A stretch of DNA of 64,000 nt from Mycobacterium sp. M26 (GTDB lineage Bacteria; Actinomycetota; Actinomycetes; Mycobacteriales; Mycobacteriaceae): contig NZ_LN929907.1 of assembly GCF_001494595.1 (NCBI RefSeq), forward strand, positions 1,059,468 to 1,123,467, in the 5' to 3' direction. Made by a program: the position numbers and the translations under genes. Positions 34,259 to 42,474 of this stretch are shown here, one piece after another (within the stretch, counting starts at the first letter, position 1; each line of letters begins with the position of its first letter). The notes below the pieces were generated by a model. That model was not told the origin of the DNA. It did not search any database and worked only from the letters and a program-made list of their open reading frames with translations.

Positions 34259-35353
34259 TCAGCCCACGATGGGTGGCACGAGTTCGCAAGGCACCGTGCG
34301 CGGGCCACGGGCGGGATCATCGCTGCCGTCGAGCGCGTTGAGCACCATGGTGGCTGCCCGCCGCGAGCCGGCGATGGCCAGATGGTCGCTGAAATCGCGG
34401 TTGCACGTGTCCTGGACGACGATGTTGATCACGTCGTCACCGGGGCCGCCGGGTACCTGCCCGCTGGTGAACGGCCGGACGAACTCGTCGTACCGGGTGG
34501 AGATGTTGACGTAGCGAATGCCCGGAACATACGGGCCGCCAGCGGAATTGAGCTTCTCGATGAACTCCGAGCCCCGGATCATCTGCTGAGCCGACGCGAA
34601 GTGCACCCGATGGGTGGCGTCGAGGGCGACGTGGAATTCCACCGGGCCGACGACCTTGTTGGTGAAGACCTCGGTGCCCTGCCACAGCGGTGCCAGGGAT
34701 ACATAGGTGCCGATGTTGGCCGCACCGCCGAGGAACTTGGCGTAGTAGCCCGGCACGATGGTGCCCTGCGAATGGCCCACCACATCAACCTTGTCCGCGC
34801 CGGTGGCGGTGAGAACCTTGTCGACGAACTCGCCGAACTGTGCGGCGGAGTCCTCGATGGGCGCCATTCCGCCTAGTGCGGACAACGGCCACGGTGCCGT
34901 GCTCACCGCCCCGAACGTCAGGGTGAACGGTGAGAAGCCCTGTTGCACCAGCAGCGGAACATAAGCGCCCCAGTTGGTTTGGGCGCCGCCAGCCGTGCCG
35001 TGCATCAGGACGACAGGGCGGGGATGGGCTGCGGACAGCGGCCGGGTCCACTCGTTGGCGCCCGGCAATGTGCCGCCGGGATGCAGAACCTCCGGCGCGA
35101 CCCCGGCGAAGAAGTCGTAGTCGACCTTGGTGCCGCCCGCGGTCAGCAGTGAGTCTGCCTCGATACCCGCTGCCCGCATTGCAGCCACCGCGGGTCGCTC
35201 GATCTCCTCGCCGGCTTTCACACCGGCAGCCAGCACCCGCTCGCCGAGGTGCAATCCGGTCTCCACCCCGGTGTGGGCGGCTCGGGCGCCGATCTGGAGC
35301 GGGAACTTCGCGATATCGGTCAGGATGTGCGCGGCGGTGCTCTCGGCGGTCAC
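34259..35353 (-). CDS. Lipase-like alpha/beta hydrolase (LipA/EstB type)
   Basis: A 364-residue hydrolase. After about 95 residues, VVLMHGTAGGAQTNW gives the oxyanion strand, VVGHSQGT the nucleophile Ser (GHSQG), and later TRYDEFVRPF and FSDHLAIAGSR the likely Asp and His, in the order seen in class-2 secreted lipases. No signal peptide is evident; the first 35 residues (ESTAAHILTDIAKFPLQIG) are amphipathic and may bind membranes. GTG 35353 overlaps the TetR stop by 4 bases (GTGA), so both are expressed together, the typical layout of a lipase under a dedicated TetR repressor. Confidence 0.85.
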   Translation of the reverse strand: MTAESTAAHILTDIAKFPLQIGARAAHTGVETGLHLGERVLAAGVKAGEEIERPAVAAMRAAGIEADSLLTAGGTKVDYDFFAGVAPEVLHPGGTLPGANEWTRPLSAAHPRPVVLMHGTAGGAQTNWGAYVPLLVQQGFSPFTLTFGAVSTAPWPLSALGGMAPIEDSAAQFGEFVDKVLTATGADKVDVVGHSQGTIVPGYYAKFLGGAANIGTYVSLAPLWQGTEVFTNKVVGPVEFHVALDATHRVHFASAQQMIRGSEFIEKLNSAGGPYVPGIRYVNISTRYDEFVRPFTSGQVPGGPGDDVINIVVQDTCNRDFSDHLAIAGSRRAATMVLNALDGSDDPARGPRTVPCELVPPIVG

Positions 35354-36006
35354 GGGTGTGCTCGCGGCTGTGAGTGCTGCGCGACCATCGCCGTGACGAA
35401 CTCGATGGCATGGTCGCGCGCCTCGGGGACAACGATGCCGCGCAGGATCACCGTCCACACCTGTGCAAGCCGGGCGAAGACGTCGTCGCCGGTGGCCTCC
35501 GCGAGCAGCAGTGTGCCCGGGCCGAGCGTCCAGATCGCCTGCGTCACGGCATCGGCGTCGACGTCGGCTTGGAGCGCGCCGTCGGCCACCGCCTTCTCCA
35601 CGCCGCTGAGCAGGATGCCGCGCTCGGCGGGGTAGCTCGCCGGTCCGGCATCGCTGACGTGGGTCAGCGACTGGCGCAGCATGTTGGCGATACGAATTCG
35701 GTTGTCGGTTGCGGTAATGGCGACGACGTCGAAGGTGGCACGAATCAGGTTGTCCAGGGCGGGTGCTTGGGAGGAATCGATGATGGTTTGGAAAGCCGTC
35801 CGAATCTCGGCGGCGGCTTCCTCGATGATGGCGGCAGCCAGTGCTTCCTTGGTAGGGAAGTGATAGTAGAAGCCACCCTTGGTCACACCGGCCCGGCTCA
35901 TGATGTCGGCCAAGCCGGCCTTCCCGTAGCCGACCTCGTCGAACAAGCTGACGGCAGCATCGAGAATGCCCTGACGGGTGGCCTCAGCCCTGGCTTGGAT
36001 CGCCAT
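35350..36006 (-). CDS. TetR-family regulator of the lipase operon
   Basis: A 218-residue repressor with a clear N-terminal helix-turn-helix (TRQGILDAAVSLFDEVGYGKAGL, then VTKGGFYYHFPTKEALAAAI) and a C-terminal ligand domain. ATG 36004-36006 begins MAIQARAEATRQG, the usual TetR opening; an upstream ATG 17 codons earlier would overlap the palindrome at 36042-36057. That palindrome directly upstream is its probable operator. It is also divergent from lpqN-like 36201, which it could control. Confidence 0.9.
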   Translation of the reverse strand: MAIQARAEATRQGILDAAVSLFDEVGYGKAGLADIMSRAGVTKGGFYYHFPTKEALAAAIIEEAAAEIRTAFQTIIDSSQAPALDNLIRATFDVVAITATDNRIRIANMLRQSLTHVSDAGPASYPAERGILLSGVEKAVADGALQADVDADAVTQAIWTLGPGTLLLAEATGDDVFARLAQVWTVILRGIVVPEARDHAIEFVTAMVAQHSQPRAHP

Positions 36007-36041
36007 CTGAAATATCGACCTCCAATGTGACGCCATTCTAG

Positions 36042-36057
36042 TTGACGAATACGTCAA
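36042..36057. promoter_or_regulatory. Palindrome TTGACG-AATA-CGTCAA, likely TetR operator
   Basis: Perfect 6-bp arms 36 bases upstream of the TetR start and 143 bases before the lpqN-like gene on the other strand. TTGACG could also serve as a -35 box, so a bound repressor would block the promoter. Confidence 0.6.
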
Positions 36058-36200
36058 TAAATCCAGGTGGTAGCGGTTTTCCGCATTATGCCGGTCTTTT
36101 CACCGGCAACGACCGGTAAGTCCCGACGGCGAAGTCCGGGTCCCAAATGTGAAGTGCGGCCTATTCTCCCGAATCAAGAGGACCGGAGGGGGAGTGCTCG

Positions 36201-36875
36201 ATGAAAAATATTGCGGCCGTGGCGACGGCGGGTCTGGTGTCGGTGGGCCTGGTGCTGGTCGGTTGTTCTTCGGCCACCAAGACCGAGAAGACGGAAGCGG
36301 CCACGACGAGTGTGGTCACGTCGTCGAGTACGGCACCCGCCGCCGGGGCGGCCATGACGATCAACGACTACATCACCGAGAACAAGATCGCCGAGACCCC
36401 GTTCAAGCCCAACGATCCGGGGACGCCCGACTTCAACTTCCCCTTCCCGCCGGACTGGAGCCTGGCCGGTGACAAGACGCCGGATTGGGCGTACGGGGCC
36501 ATTGTCTACGACAAGCCGGTGGATCCCAGCGACCCGCCGATCATGTATGCGATCGCCTCGAAGCTGACCGGAAACGTCGATGCGGCAAAGATTCTCGAGT
36601 ATGCGCCGAATCAGCTGATGGCTCTGCCGGACTTCACGCCGGTCGGCGAAACGAAGAAGACGTCGCTGGGCGGGTTCGATGCCGTGCAGTCGGCGGGCAC
36701 CTACTCCCGGGACGGCAAGCAGCGCATCGCGGCACAGAAGACGGTGGTGGTTCCGGGCAAGGACGCCCTGTTCGTGCTGCAGCTCAACGCCGACGCCCTC
36801 GATGGGCAGCAAGGCGTCATCATCGACGCCGCCAATCTGATCGACGAGAAGACCACGATCACCCCGCCGGCATGA
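36201..36875 (+). CDS. LpqN/LpqT-family lipoprotein
   Basis: A 224-residue exported lipoprotein. Signal peptide residues 1-20 end in the lipobox LVGC (Cys22 region, VLVGCSS). After a Thr/Ser-rich linker, MTINDYITENKIAETPFKPNDPGTPDFNFPFPPDW is typical of LpqN/LpqT proteins, which bind hydrophobic envelope molecules; LpqN of M. tuberculosis interacts with mycolate-transfer and other proteins. The start ATG 36201 follows AGGGGGAG at 36187-36194 closely. The 194-bp region upstream includes the hairpin TGCCGGT-N6-ACCGGCA (36089-36108). Confidence 0.87.
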   Translation: MKNIAAVATAGLVSVGLVLVGCSSATKTEKTEAATTSVVTSSSTAPAAGAAMTINDYITENKIAETPFKPNDPGTPDFNFPFPPDWSLAGDKTPDWAYGAIVYDKPVDPSDPPIMYAIASKLTGNVDAAKILEYAPNQLMALPDFTPVGETKKTSLGGFDAVQSAGTYSRDGKQRIAAQKTVVVPGKDALFVLQLNADALDGQQGVIIDAANLIDEKTTITPPA

Positions 36876-36930
36876 CGGCCGCGTGATCCGACACCTACTC
36901 AGCCAAGCTCATCGACGGAGAAGCATCGAC

Positions 36931-37230
36931 ATGAACATCCGAATCAAGGCTTCCGGAGTGCTGCTGGCCTCGGTCTGCGCGGCAGGGCTGCTGGCCACGC
37001 CGCTCGTGACGGCGCCGCTGGCAAGCGCTGCGTGCGGGGGCGGCCAGGTCTTGGACCCGACGACGGGGGTGTGCTGGTCACAGTCGCAGACGCAGATCTC
37101 CGGTACGGGTGGCGTCTGCCTGCCCGGCCGGCTCGGCCTGTGTATGGCCGGCCTTCAAAATTCGCAGATGCCTGGCGCCAACCTGCAACCGATGCCACCG
37201 GCCGGGCCCGCACCCGCGTCCTGGCCGTGA
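36931..37230 (+). CDS. Small secreted cysteine-containing protein
   Basis: A 99-residue product with a signal peptide of about 30 residues (IKASGVLLASVCAAGLLATP, cleavage after ASA). The mature part of about 70 residues has four cysteines (ACGGG, VCW, VCLPG, LCMAG), enough for two disulfides, and a Pro-rich tail. ATG 36931 is chosen because the signal peptide starts there; an upstream in-frame start at 36883 adds an Arg-rich extension. I do not recognise a family. It follows the lipoprotein by 55 bases and may share its transcript. Confidence 0.7.
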   Translation: MNIRIKASGVLLASVCAAGLLATPLVTAPLASAACGGGQVLDPTTGVCWSQSQTQISGTGGVCLPGRLGLCMAGLQNSQMPGANLQPMPPAGPAPASWP

Positions 37231-37338
37231 TCAGGAACTTTGTCCTTGGCGATACGCGCTAGCGGTCCTAGCCGACGCTGATCGGCGCCGCCCAGGGCCC
37301 TGTTGCACGGTTCCCGGCGGCAGACCGCCGCGCGCCGC

Positions 37339-37371
37339 TTGCTTAAGATACAGATCTGAAGGTATGTTTTG
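37339..37371 (+). promoter_or_regulatory. SigA-type promoter with a dyad shared with the thiolase promoter
   Basis: TTGCTT (37339-37344), 18-base spacer, TATGTT (37363-37368). Overlapping it is AAGATAC (37345-37351), 9 bases, GGTATGTTTTG (37361-37371). The same 18 fixed positions with the same 9-base gap recur at 47413-47439. The ATAC...GTAT symmetry fits a TetR operator. Transcription would start near 37375, which supports the ATG 37450 start of the downstream gene. Confidence 0.6.
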
Positions 37372-37449
37372 AGACGCAGATCACCTCGACCGCGGGACGT
37401 GGTCGATATCACGTCCCGTGTCCCTCGTTTCTCAGATCGGACCAGCACA

Positions 37450-40170
37450 ATGACCAAGCCTGCCGACTCCTCCGCCTTTTCTCCGCCGGCTGCTGCAGGA
37501 CAGCAGGCTGCCGGGAACAACCCGGTCTCGCCGGGACGCAAAGCCGCTCACCTCGGCAAGCGTGCGGTCCAGGTGGGTGGATTCGCGGTTGCGGCCTACG
37601 TCGCCACAGCTGTGGCAGCCGGGCACGGAATTGCGACCGCGGACGCTGACGGTGGTGATCCTGCCGGCTCCAGTACCTCGTCGGCGCAGTCTGCCGCGAA
37701 GGGAACCTCCGCAGCGAGCGCGGGTCCGCGGGCCACCAAACCTCGATCAACCAAGACGCAGGGAATGGGCCGAGACAGTGACAACCCGTCGGCATCTGCG
37801 CAATCCCGCCGGGCGCCCACGGTCTCATCGTCGGCACGTACGCGATCGCTGTCCTCATCGGCGGACGCTGTCACACGTTCGGCCGTCGCTGCTGATGGAT
37901 TACCCTTGGCGACCAGCCCATCGGCAGCCGCCGCGATGTCCGTCGATGTGGCATCCACACCGGTCACTCTTGGACCAGCCCACCCGTTGGCGCCGGCGCC
38001 GCACCAGACTTCTGCGGACTGGTCCGTGCTCGGGTGGATTCGGCGCACGGTGCTCAATCGCGAGCCGAGCATCGACTACGACGTCAGCCTCAACGTTCAG
38101 AACATGAGCAGTGGTGTGATCACCGGGAATATCGGCGCACTTGACCCTGAAGGTGACGCGCTGACATACAAGGTCGTATCGAATCCGCGGTCTGGCACCG
38201 TTGTCATCGATCAACTGACGGGCGACTTCACCTTCACGCCGAATCAGTCCTTCGCTGCCGCTGGTGGAATCGACTCGTTCAATGTTCGGGTCAGCGACGG
38301 GCGAGTGCACCTGGTCTCTCATCTGCTGTTGGGGGACCGCAATAGCACGACTGCTCGAATTGCTGTTTCGGTTGTGCCACTGGGTAACTCCGCAACGCCG
38401 CGACCGTTGGAGGCATTTCAGGTCGAGAAGGTAGTCGACTTCGATCTACCCGACGGTGTCACCGTCACGGGAGCGGATCTGAGCCCGGACAGCCAGCATC
38501 TCATCGTAGACGTCACCGTCAACGGACAGAACCACATCGCCGTGACCAACCTGGACGGCGGTGACTACCAATGCCTTACCTGCGGTCTGGTCGACAATGC
38601 GGCGAAAGCGATTGCCCTGTACGACAACCAGAGAATCTGGTTTGCCAACACCTCCGGTCAACAATCCGCTGGCGATGCATTGGGCGGGGCAGGTGCCATC
38701 ACCTACTCGATCTTGAAATGCGAGGGATCGATCACCGCCTGCCAGAACCCCACGGTCAAGCCGGTGGTGTTCCCCTCTGAACGGCGGCGGTTGCCTGTCC
38801 AGAATCGGGAGGCCAAGCCCGACCCGTTCGGGGAATACGTCACCTGGACCGAGAACACGGTTCGTCGAGGGCCCCGGATGAGCATCGCCAGATTGGTGGC
38901 TACCGAAGACGGATATGAACTCACCGAGCAGCGGGTGTTCAGTCCGCAGTGGAACGAAAAGACCGACTATGCACAGGACTTCGCCAACGCCACCCGGTTC
39001 TACGAAGGGGCCAGCTGGCATGAGGGTGGGCGATATCTCAAGTATCAGACGACGTCGGACGGGCTGAACTATGACATCTATCTGCTCGACACCCGCACCG
39101 GTGAACGGCGCCAGCTCACCACAGACCTCGACTACAACGAATCCGGTGACCTCAGCCCGGACGGCAAGACGGTGTACTTCAGTTCAGCTCGTGGTCTGGA
39201 TCGGATGGACGTCTTCACCGCTCTGCAGCGACCGTCGTTGATCGATGTCGTCGCCTTCCCGCAGATGGGGCGGGTCAGTCTATGGAATAACCGGCGCTCG
39301 CTGAACGAGCCGTGGCTGATGGATCTCAGCGTCGGCCAGCAGCTCGGCGGCTACTCGGGCCAACCGATCATCATCGATCCGGACTGGACAATTCGCGGGT
39401 GGAGTTGGTTCCCCGATTCGACCCGTGCGGTGATCAACGAACAACAGCGTCCCGATACCGTGACCCCCGGGGCGCCTGACACGCCATGGCGTGTCAGCAT
39501 CATCAGCTTTCCCACCAGGGAAGCGACTGAGCCACTGGAACCAATCCATCAGGATCCAGAGGCAATCGCCTCATGGTCGGTTCCGGTCAAGGACTTCAAC
39601 CCGATGGTCGGTCGCCAAGAGCCGCGGCGGGTCCTGAAGGGCACCTACTCCGGGACCGCCACCCTGCAGTACATCGGCATCTTCGGGTTCGGTACGTACT
39701 CGGTGACCTACAAGAACTATTCGGACGACGGGAAGACCTTCATCAACGGCACCGAGAGAGTGAACATCTACAACCCGATGGGCAATGCCGTGTGGAGCGC
39801 CAACCTCACCAGCGAGGGCGAGCGTTCCGGCTACCTGAAGGGCTCGATCAAGATCGGCGCCAAAAACGCGTTCTCCGGCAATGTGGAATCACAGATCAAC
39901 GGCGTGACCTACAGCGGTGTCCCAACTCAGGTTGACGCGCCGACCCTGCATCCGCCTCAACTCGCGGTATCCCTGGCCGGGGACAAGATTCGCGTCACGG
40001 CCACCGTCGCGGAGGATGGCATGCCCAGACCGGTCTACGGCGCCACGGTGACCATTGGCTCCGTCACCGTGACCACCGATGACCAAGGCTTTGCCCAGAT
40101 CCCCTTTGTCGCAGGTGACACCGTCACGGCCAGCGCGGGTGGCTTCCAGCCGACGAGCCAGCAGTTGTGA
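37450..40170 (+). CDS. Large exported cadherin-like/beta-propeller protein
   Basis: A 906-residue protein. Residues about 40-62 (AVQVGGFAVAAYVATAVAAG) are a hydrophobic export signal or anchor, followed by a Ser/Ala/Arg-rich disordered region to about 185. Residues 205-310 resemble a cadherin-like/tandem Ig-type repeat (ALDPEGDALTYKVVSNPRSGT, DQLTGDFTFTP). Residues 320-700 hold PD40/TolB-like propeller repeats (DLSPDSQHLIVDV, HEGGRYLKYQTTSDG, DLSPDGKTVYFSS). The C-terminus has a beta-rich region ending with a carboxypeptidase-regulatory-like stretch (YGATVTIGSVTVTTDDQGFA). No enzyme motif is seen; a cell-surface binding role is inferred. ATG 37450 fits the promoter at 37339-37371; a TTG in frame 27 codons earlier would precede the transcript. 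Confidence 0.82.
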   Translation: MTKPADSSAFSPPAAAGQQAAGNNPVSPGRKAAHLGKRAVQVGGFAVAAYVATAVAAGHGIATADADGGDPAGSSTSSAQSAAKGTSAASAGPRATKPRSTKTQGMGRDSDNPSASAQSRRAPTVSSSARTRSLSSSADAVTRSAVAADGLPLATSPSAAAAMSVDVASTPVTLGPAHPLAPAPHQTSADWSVLGWIRRTVLNREPSIDYDVSLNVQNMSSGVITGNIGALDPEGDALTYKVVSNPRSGTVVIDQLTGDFTFTPNQSFAAAGGIDSFNVRVSDGRVHLVSHLLLGDRNSTTARIAVSVVPLGNSATPRPLEAFQVEKVVDFDLPDGVTVTGADLSPDSQHLIVDVTVNGQNHIAVTNLDGGDYQCLTCGLVDNAAKAIALYDNQRIWFANTSGQQSAGDALGGAGAITYSILKCEGSITACQNPTVKPVVFPSERRRLPVQNREAKPDPFGEYVTWTENTVRRGPRMSIARLVATEDGYELTEQRVFSPQWNEKTDYAQDFANATRFYEGASWHEGGRYLKYQTTSDGLNYDIYLLDTRTGERRQLTTDLDYNESGDLSPDGKTVYFSSARGLDRMDVFTALQRPSLIDVVAFPQMGRVSLWNNRRSLNEPWLMDLSVGQQLGGYSGQPIIIDPDWTIRGWSWFPDSTRAVINEQQRPDTVTPGAPDTPWRVSIISFPTREATEPLEPIHQDPEAIASWSVPVKDFNPMVGRQEPRRVLKGTYSGTATLQYIGIFGFGTYSVTYKNYSDDGKTFINGTERVNIYNPMGNAVWSANLTSEGERSGYLKGSIKIGAKNAFSGNVESQINGVTYSGVPTQVDAPTLHPPQLAVSLAGDKIRVTATVAEDGMPRPVYGATVTIGSVTVTTDDQGFAQIPFVAGDTVTASAGGFQPTSQQL

Positions 40171-40203
40171 TCTATCGACGCCGGCCCTGCATGCGCGCCG
40201 GGT

Positions 40204-40458
40204 TTAGCCGTTGCTCGACGGCGCCTTGTCCTGCGGCGTCGCCACCATGAGCGGCCCGGTCTCCGAGCCGTCCATCGCCGCCTTGTACGAACCCTGGGTG
40301 CCGTCGGAGTCGATGGCCGCGCCGTCGTGACCGCTGTCACCGTCCTGAATCGTCAGCGTGGTGGTGGGGCTGCCGGCGAATGCGACTGCGGTGCCACCGA
40401 ACAGCGTGGCCAGGCCGATCCCGGCTGCTACGGCAGTTGCCTTGACGAGAAGCTTCAT
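40204..40458 (-). CDS. Small secreted protein, hypothetical
   Basis: An 84-residue protein with a good signal peptide (MKLLVKATAVAAGIGLATLF, cleavage near AFA|GS at about residue 28) and a short polar mature part rich in Asp, Gly and Ser (TIQDGDSGHDGAAIDSDG). No cysteine and no known domain. ATG 40456-40458 is preceded on its strand by AAAGGA, a suitable ribosome-binding site. Convergent with the propeller gene. Confidence 0.72.
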   Translation of the reverse strand: MKLLVKATAVAAGIGLATLFGGTAVAFAGSPTTTLTIQDGDSGHDGAAIDSDGTQGSYKAAMDGSETGPLMVATPQDKAPSSNG

Positions 40459-40552
40459 GGAACCTGTGTCCTTTCGTACAGATTCCGAAAAGGTAGACGC
40501 GGTCCCTGGCAGAACTGCTTGACGTTTCCTGGGAGCTCGCTGGAGGGGGCGG

Positions 40553-41242
40553 CTACGGCTCGGTGACCGGTCCCGTCGTGTCGGTTGCCGAGCCCGCTGC
40601 CTTGCGGCGTCGGTACCACTCCCACACCATCGGCGCGATCGAGACGACCGCGATCAGGATGAAGATCGGCTCGATCAATTTCTGGATGATCTCGAACTGG
40701 CCCAGGCCGTACCCGAGCAATGTCAGGCCGACACCCCACAAGAGGGCGCCGATGATGTTGTAGAGCGTGAATACTGCGTACTTCATCTTGGCCGCGCCCG
40801 CTGTGATGGGGGCCAGGGTGCGGACGATCGGGACGAAACGGGCGAGGACGATCGCGAACGGCCCGCGCTCCTCGAAGAACAGGTGAGCCTCGTCGAGGTA
40901 GCGCTGTTTGAGGACCCGCGCGTTCGGCTTGAACATCGCGGTGCCGAGAAAGCGGCCGATGAAATAGCCGACCTGGCCGCCGAGAATGGCGGCGATCGGG
41001 ATGAACACCAGCAGCTGCCACAGCTGAAAGTTGGCGTCTATGGCAGCGCCGCGCGCGGCGGTTCCGGCGGCGAGCATGCCCGCCACGAAGAGCAGGGTGT
41101 CACCCGGCAGCACCGGGAACAGCACGCCGGACTCGACGAAGACGACGACCAGGATGCCGACCAGGGCCCAGGTGCCGAACTGCTCGATCAGCTTGATCGG
41201 GTCGAGAAAGTCGGGCATGAGCGCCAGGGTGGTGATGGTCAC
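40553..41242 (-). CDS. DedA-family membrane protein (Rv0364-like)
   Basis: A 229-residue inner-membrane protein of the DedA/VTT family, thought to be lipid scramblases or transporters for undecaprenyl phosphate or phospholipids. Key segments: ESGVLFPVLPGDTLLFVAG, then GQVGYFIGRFLG, and FARFVPIVRTLAPITAGAAKM, the family motif with F/L-x-R-F-x-P-x-x-R-T-x-x-P. Four to five hydrophobic helices. GTG 41242 is preferred to TTG 41251. The position next to fba matches Rv0364-Rv0363c in M. tuberculosis. Confidence 0.92.
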   Translation of the reverse strand: MTITTLALMPDFLDPIKLIEQFGTWALVGILVVVFVESGVLFPVLPGDTLLFVAGMLAAGTAARGAAIDANFQLWQLLVFIPIAAILGGQVGYFIGRFLGTAMFKPNARVLKQRYLDEAHLFFEERGPFAIVLARFVPIVRTLAPITAGAAKMKYAVFTLYNIIGALLWGVGLTLLGYGLGQFEIIQKLIEPIFILIAVVSIAPMVWEWYRRRKAAGSATDTTGPVTEP

Positions 41243-41342
41243 GACGCCCAAGGGTACCGGTGGCGGTCGAGCGCCCTGTGCCAGTCGACCGGCTTCTTGT
41301 CATACTGACTCCGTTGCGCCGACCATGCCGAGAGGAAGTCCC

Positions 41343-42380
41343 ATGCCCATCGCCACCCCCGAGGTCTACGCGGAGATGCTGGCTCGCGCCAAGGAGCATT
41401 CCTTCGCGTTCCCGGCGATCAACTGTGTCGGCTCGGAGAGCATCAACGCCGCCATCAAGGGCTTCGCCGACGCCGGTAGCGACGGCATCATCCAGTTCTC
41501 GACCGGAGGCGCGGAGTTCGGCTCCGGCCTCGGCGTGAAGGACATGGTCACCGGCGCGGTGGCGCTCGCGGAGTTCGCCCATGTGATCGCGGCGAAGTAC
41601 CCGATCACCGTTGCCCTGCACACCGACCACTGCCCCAAGGACAAGCTGGACACCTACGTCCGCCCGCTGCTGGCCATCTCGGCCGAGCGGGTGGCCAAGG
41701 GCCAGGATCCGCTGTTCCAGTCGCACATGTGGGACGGCTCGGCGGTGCCGATCGGGGAGAACCTTTCGATCGCCCAGGAACTGCTCAAGCAGGCAGCCGC
41801 CGCCAAGATCATCCTCGAGGTCGAGATCGGCGTGGTCGGCGGTGAAGAGGACGGCGTCGAAGCCGAGATCAACGAGAAGCTGTACACCAGCTCCGAGGAT
41901 TTCGAGGCCACCATCGAGGCGCTCGGCGCCGGCGAGCACGGCAAGTACCTGCTGGCCGCCACGTTCGGCAACGTCCACGGTGTGTACAAGCCGGGCAACG
42001 TGGTGCTCAAGCCCGAGGTCCTGGCCGAGGGCCAGCGGGTCGCGTCGGCCAAGCTGGGTCTGCCGGAGGGCTCCAAGCCGTTCGACTTCGTCTTCCACGG
42101 CGGTTCGGGCTCGCTGAAGTCTGAGATCGAGGACTCGCTGAAGTACGGCGTGGTGAAGATGAACGTCGACACCGACACCCAGTACGCCTTCACCCGGCCG
42201 ATCGCCGGGCACATGTTCAGCAACTACGACGGTGTGCTCAAGATCGACGGCGAGGTCGGCAACAAGAAGACCTACGACCCGCGCAGCTACCTCAAGAAGG
42301 CTGAGGCCAGCATGTCTGAGCGCGTGGTCGAGGCCTGCAACGACCTGCACAGCGCCGGCCGGAGTGTCTCCGCCGGCTGA
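41343..42380 (+). CDS. fba: Class II fructose-bisphosphate aldolase
   Basis: A 345-residue zinc aldolase of glycolysis and gluconeogenesis, splitting fructose 1,6-bisphosphate. ALHTDHCPKD contains the catalytic Asp and zinc His, FGNVHGVYKPGNV and FDFVFHGGSGS the other zinc His residues, and KMNVDTDTQYAF the phosphate/Na site. It is almost colinear with the M. tuberculosis enzyme (MPIATPEVYAEML start). ATG 41343 follows GAGAGGAAG at 41329-41337. It is divergent from the DedA gene and followed by a direct repeat and a 20-bp perfect hairpin. Confidence 0.97.
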   Translation: MPIATPEVYAEMLARAKEHSFAFPAINCVGSESINAAIKGFADAGSDGIIQFSTGGAEFGSGLGVKDMVTGAVALAEFAHVIAAKYPITVALHTDHCPKDKLDTYVRPLLAISAERVAKGQDPLFQSHMWDGSAVPIGENLSIAQELLKQAAAAKIILEVEIGVVGGEEDGVEAEINEKLYTSSEDFEATIEALGAGEHGKYLLAATFGNVHGVYKPGNVVLKPEVLAEGQRVASAKLGLPEGSKPFDFVFHGGSGSLKSEIEDSLKYGVVKMNVDTDTQYAFTRPIAGHMFSNYDGVLKIDGEVGNKKTYDPRSYLKKAEASMSERVVEACNDLHSAGRSVSAG

Positions 42381-42426
42381 ACGAAGTGAAGCCGGCAATC
42401 GGACACCCGCCGGCTGAACGAAGTGA
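42371..42426 (+). repeat. 19-bp direct repeat at the fba stop
   Basis: CGCCGGCTGAACGAAGTGA occurs at 42371-42389 and again at 42408-42426. The first copy contains the fba stop codon; the unit length is 37 bases. It looks like a small duplication of the gene's 3' end placed just before the terminator hairpin. Confidence 0.85.
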
Positions 42427-42469
42427 TTCGGCGCGTTGGACGTCGCTGTGCGACGTCCAACGCGCCGAA
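42427..42469. terminator. 20-bp perfect hairpin between fba and the Rv0361-like gene
   Basis: TTCGGCGCGTTGGACGTCGC (42427-42446) is the exact reverse complement of 42450-42469, with only TGT between. It lies between two convergent genes, the expected place for a bidirectional terminator. Mycobacterial terminators often lack a T-run, as here. Confidence 0.8.
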
Positions 42470-42474
42470 ATCGC

